From assembly GCA_037442365.1 (NCBI GenBank), contig JBBIQK010000001.1, positions 47,161 through 111,160 of the forward strand: a stretch of 64,000 bases of DNA. Reading direction: 5' to 3'. The stretch's first letter is position 1. Each line of letters opens with the position of its first letter. The position numbers and the translations under genes were made by a program. The stretch is from GBS-DC sp037442365 (GTDB taxonomy: Bacteria > Armatimonadota > Fimbriimonadia > Fimbriimonadales > GBS-DC). The notes beneath the pieces were generated by a model. That model was not told the origin of the DNA, ran no database searches, and saw only the letters and a program-made list of their open reading frames with translations. Positions 61,116 to 64,000 of this stretch are shown one piece after another.

Positions 61116-64000
61116 ATGCGTACTGAACCGCGCTGGTACTTTCAGCTCTTTGGGGGCTTTGAGGCGCGATGTGGAAGCGTCTGTGTGCATCGTCTGCGCA
61201 CGGCGAAGACCACGGCGCTGCTGGGCTATATGGCGTCGCACCCACCCCACCGCTTCATGCGCAGCGCTCTGTGCGAGCTGTTCTGGGAGGCTACGGAGCC
61301 AGAACGTGCCCGCAATAACCTCAGCGTCTCCCTGAACGCCATCCGACACGGTCTCCACTTGAACGAGAGCGACGACGCCCTGCTGACCAGCGACGCCCAT
61401 TCGGTTGCGCTCAACCCTGACTTCTTTGTGGTGGATGTGCTGGAGTTCGAGGAAGCGCTAACGCTGGCGGCGCACACGAGCGACCCCAGCGCCCAGTACC
61501 AGCATTACGCCCATGCGGTGAGCCTCTATCGCGGCGAATTCATGGCGGGCTTCTATGAGCCGTGGATTATCGACCGATCGGCGCAACTCCAGCTGAAGTA
61601 TATCCATGCGCTGCGCCAGTTGATTGATTTAGACCTCCAGCGTGGGGAACGCATGCAGGCGATAGAGTGGCTGCAGCGCTTGATGAGCGAACAGCCGTAT
61701 GACCCCGACCTGCTGTATGAGCTGACGATTCTGTATCTGGACGAGGGGCTGACCGATACGGCGCGCCAGATGTGTCTCGCGTGGCGCGCGCGGTACGAGC
61801 GCGAGCAGCGATGCGCCATCCCCGACAAGGCGCGCGCCGCGTTGATGCACTGCCAGCAAAATATGCGGATACGCAAAGGCGAGCAAAGGCAGTTAACCCC
61901 AAGGCGTCAGGACAAACCCGAGCTAATCGCATCGCCCCCTGCCGTGCCTGCGCCCGAACTTCCCATAGAAGGTGCGATTCCCATTCCCAGCGCACCCCTC
62001 TTTGGCAGGGAGGACGAGCTGGAGGCGTTGCTACGGCTGTTGCAGTCGCCTGACACGCGATGCGTGACCCTGCTGGGATTGGGCGGCGTCGGCAAGACGC
62101 GCCTCGCGCTGGAGGTCGCCCACCGCTGGACGCAGCAGGGCGCAGATACTGTGTACTGGGTTCCGCTGGCGCCGCTCACGCACGCCGAACAAATCGCTGA
62201 GGGGATACTGCGCGCGCTGCATGTGGATGTATCGAGAGAGCCGCACACCCAGCTGCTATACCATCTGCGCCAGCGGGAGAGCCTGCTTCTGGTACTCGAT
62301 AACCTGGAACACCTGCTGCCCGACGCCGCGCCGATGCTGGCGCGTCTGTTGCAGGAGGCGCCCGCCTGTCGTTTGCTGGTCACCTCGCGTGTCCCAATTG
62401 ATATCGATAGAGAACTCCGCTTCACGCTGGCGCCGCTGCCCTGCGAGGACGCCACGCACAGCCCCGCTGTGCGGTTGTTTGTGCATCGCGCGCGGCAGAT
62501 TGTGCACGACTTTCGCATGACGGAAGCAAACCTGCCCATGATTGCCGCGTTGTGCCAGCGACTGGACGGCGTCCCACTGGCGATTGAGCTGGCAGCCTCG
62601 CGCGTGAATGTGCTGAGCCCGCGCCAGATGCTGGAGTCCATCGCGAATCGGCTGCAGTGGCTCAAAACGAACCGCATGGACATCCCGCCGCGCCATCGCG
62701 AAATGCGCAGCGTGCTGGATGTCGCCTGCACGACGCTGCCCCCGCTCGCCCAGACGCTCCTGCGCCAGATGGCAATCACCCAGGGCGACTGGACGCTCTC
62801 CACGCTCCACGCCATCTTTTACCCAGAGGCGCCTCTCGAACCCATCGCCGAGGCGCTGGAGCTTTTAATCAACGCGGGACTGGCGACCCGCACGACCAAC
62901 AGCGACATCCTTCGATTCCGCCTGCTGGAGGTCGTGCGCGAATATGCGCAGACGCTCCAGTCGCCCGACGAACAGTGCGCGTGGATGCAGGCGGTCAGTG
63001 CGTGGGTCTGCACGCAGGCTGCCGCGCGCCACGCCCAGTGCTACACCGAGCAGCTGTTCGAATGGCTGGCGTTCTGGGACGACCATCGGGAGATGCTATT
63101 GGAAACGCTCGTGTACCTGCGGGAACAGGGGCAAGCGGACGCACGGCTGCGGCATTTTGTCCATCTGGAGCGCTACATGGCGCTGCGCCCATTCTTCGGG
63201 TGGATACGCGAGCAACTGACGCACGCGGTGCAAGCGCCCGACACATCGCCCGATTTACACTGCCGCGGCTTATGCTTGCTTGCGCGTCTGTTCTTCTCTT
63301 TAGAAGAGTTCGAGACGGCGTTTCACTGGGCGCGCCAGGCGCACGCGCTTGCCGAATCGCCCGATGCGCCCGTCGACGAGGAGACACGCGGCTGGGCGCT
63401 CTACTGGATGGTGCAGCTCGCGTTCACGATGCGCGACATGGACACTGTGAACGCCTGTTGGGAGCGGCTCTGGGCGTACTATCCGTGCCCACACTACCCC
63501 CAGCTCCATCTGGCGATTCACTACCTGGCGGGCTATCTGCTCCCCGAACGCCATACGGCAGAGTGGCGCACGCAAGCCGTGCAGTTCGCGCATCAGCGGG
63601 GCGACCCGTTCATGTTGCTCGATGCGATAGACGCCCTGCTGGAGCCGCTCTATTTCAGCGGCGCGTACGATCGGGCGCGCGTGTACCTCGCCGAAACCGA
63701 GGGCATCGCGCGGCAATTGAGCGCGCCGATGCGCCTGCTGAGCATCTTGTATACGCGCGCCTATATCGACATCCAGCAGGGCGCGTTCGACTCGGCAGAG
63801 CAGCTGATCGCGAATCTGGATACGCTCTACGCGCAGGTGGGACGCCACGCGGAGAGCATCCACTGGCTGCGGGCTGGTAAGGGTACATCACTTGAGTTCA
63901 CTTGGGGGAAGGCACACCCCATTTTTGGAATGCCTTCCCCAATCAACCCCACAAACGCCCCCTATCCCCCGACACGCACACCCAGCAACTACCACAACAC
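61116..64000 (+). CDS. SARP/BTAD-type ATPase transcriptional regulator (runs off window; 3' part doubtful)
   Basis: Open from ATG 61116 to the window end. OmpR/SARP-like DNA-binding start (1-95, WYFQLFGGFEARCG then RTAKTTALLGYMA), BTAD helical domain (about 95-240, with YRGEFMAGFYEPWI), linker, then an NB-ARC/STAND ATPase: LFGREDELEAL (about 295), P-loop GLGGVGKTR (322-330), Walker B LLLVLDNLE (390-398) and GVPLAIELAASRV (about 485). TPR-like helices follow to ~residue 918. From about base 63875 the translation stops looking like this family and becomes Pro/Thr/Asn-rich, so the true gene is probably interrupted or frameshifted there. A likely signal-responsive activator; target unknown. Confidence 0.85.
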   Translation, partial: MRTEPRWYFQLFGGFEARCGSVCVHRLRTAKTTALLGYMASHPPHRFMRSALCELFWEATEPERARNNLSVSLNAIRHGLHLNESDDALLTSDAHSVALNPDFFVVDVLEFEEALTLAAHTSDPSAQYQHYAHAVSLYRGEFMAGFYEPWIIDRSAQLQLKYIHALRQLIDLDLQRGERMQAIEWLQRLMSEQPYDPDLLYELTILYLDEGLTDTARQMCLAWRARYEREQRCAIPDKARAALMHCQQNMRIRKGEQRQLTPRRQDKPELIASPPAVPAPELPIEGAIPIPSAPLFGREDELEALLRLLQSPDTRCVTLLGLGGVGKTRLALEVAHRWTQQGADTVYWVPLAPLTHAEQIAEGILRALHVDVSREPHTQLLYHLRQRESLLLVLDNLEHLLPDAAPMLARLLQEAPACRLLVTSRVPIDIDRELRFTLAPLPCEDATHSPAVRLFVHRARQIVHDFRMTEANLPMIAALCQRLDGVPLAIELAASRVNVLSPRQMLESIANRLQWLKTNRMDIPPRHREMRSVLDVACTTLPPLAQTLLRQMAITQGDWTLSTLHAIFYPEAPLEPIAEALELLINAGLATRTTNSDILRFRLLEVVREYAQTLQSPDEQCAWMQAVSAWVCTQAAARHAQCYTEQLFEWLAFWDDHREMLLETLVYLREQGQADARLRHFVHLERYMALRPFFGWIREQLTHAVQAPDTSPDLHCRGLCLLARLFFSLEEFETAFHWARQAHALAESPDAPVDEETRGWALYWMVQLAFTMRDMDTVNACWERLWAYYPCPHYPQLHLAIHYLAGYLLPERHTAEWRTQAVQFAHQRGDPFMLLDAIDALLEPLYFSGAYDRARVYLAETEGIARQLSAPMRLLSILYTRAYIDIQQGAFDSAEQLIANLDTLYAQVGRHAESIHWLRAGKGTSLEFTWGKAHPIFGMPSPINPTNAPYPPTRTPSNYHN
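63875..64000. other. Foreign-looking C/A-rich tail with hairpin, possible mobile-element end
   Basis: Composition changes abruptly after about 63875. A perfect 10-bp stem GGGGAAGGCA (63905-63914) pairs with TGCCTTCCCC (63931-63940) around a 16-nt loop containing CCATTTTTGG. The stem extends by TTG/CAA if one G is bulged. A short repeated TCACTTG lies just before (near 63887 and 63898). The next bases are poor in G. It resembles the sub-terminal palindrome of an IS200/IS605-like element or MITE, but only 126 bases are visible. Confidence 0.4.

Noticed and set aside
62657..63880. 407-codon open frame in the regulator region
   Set aside because: It is an Arg/Ala/His-rich alternative frame; the regulator frame keeps NB-ARC and TPR features throughout.

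Overview
The window is GC-rich bacterial DNA (roughly 60% GC by eye), gene-dense, with about 43 protein genes, three tRNA genes, very short intergenic gaps and many 1-4 bp stop/start overlaps. It reads as a free-living Gram-negative (diderm) bacterium: LptB and an LptF/LptG permease imply LPS-type outer-membrane export, and there is a type IV pilus motor, a K+-independent membrane pyrophosphatase, a Thermus-like isocitrate dehydrogenase with a C-terminal extension, a GH172-family protein, Uma2 and DUF433/DUF5615 genes, and very large secreted beta-propeller proteins. That mix resembles Armatimonadota or another little-cultured, possibly thermophilic lineage; this placement is inference, since no rRNA gene lies in the window.

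Layout. 1-4.7 kb (minus): type IV pilus motor operon pilB-pilT-pilC-pilD, with pilD cut by the window edge. 4.8-18.2 kb: a secreted protein; an NfeD-type protease-cdsA-DASS transporter operon; a zinc-ribbon/TPR protein; an acyl-ACP-reductase-like gene; a small orphan gene; a coiled-coil PD-(D/E)XK-like protein; hppA; a DUF433/DUF5615 toxin-antitoxin-like pair; a HEAT-repeat membrane protein. 18.2-24.8 kb: a 700-residue secreted protein, three tRNAs followed by tatD, two ABC-2 permeases with no ATPase beside them, and icd. 24.9-43.2 kb (minus): one uninterrupted run of six exported proteins (268, 613, 622, 865, 1547 and about 2126 aa). The first four have prepilin-type N-termini. Their order matches the minor-pilin operons that end in pilY1, and the two giant beta-propeller proteins sit in the PilY1 position. 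This is the most interesting system in the window.

43.2-53.8 kb: MFS transporter/SDR/acyl-CoA dehydrogenase operon, LptF/G-type permease, a Uma2 - HEFHH metalloprotease-like - CPBP group, and a GH172 - TauE/SafE pair. 53.8-61.1 kb: dnaE, then a tight nrnA-truB-ribF-lptB operon. 61.1-64 kb: a large SARP/BTAD-type ATPase regulator whose last ~120 bases look like foreign sequence with a hairpin, possibly a mobile-element junction at the window end.

Most intergenic regions carry a G-rich extended -10 box (GGTAYANT) with no recognisable -35. In four cases it ends only 6-7 nt before the start codon, which suggests leaderless mRNAs. No CRISPR array, rRNA operon or complete insertion sequence was seen. 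Gene starts were chosen by Shine-Dalgarno sites, signal peptides, family N-termini and overlaps, so some remain uncertain.
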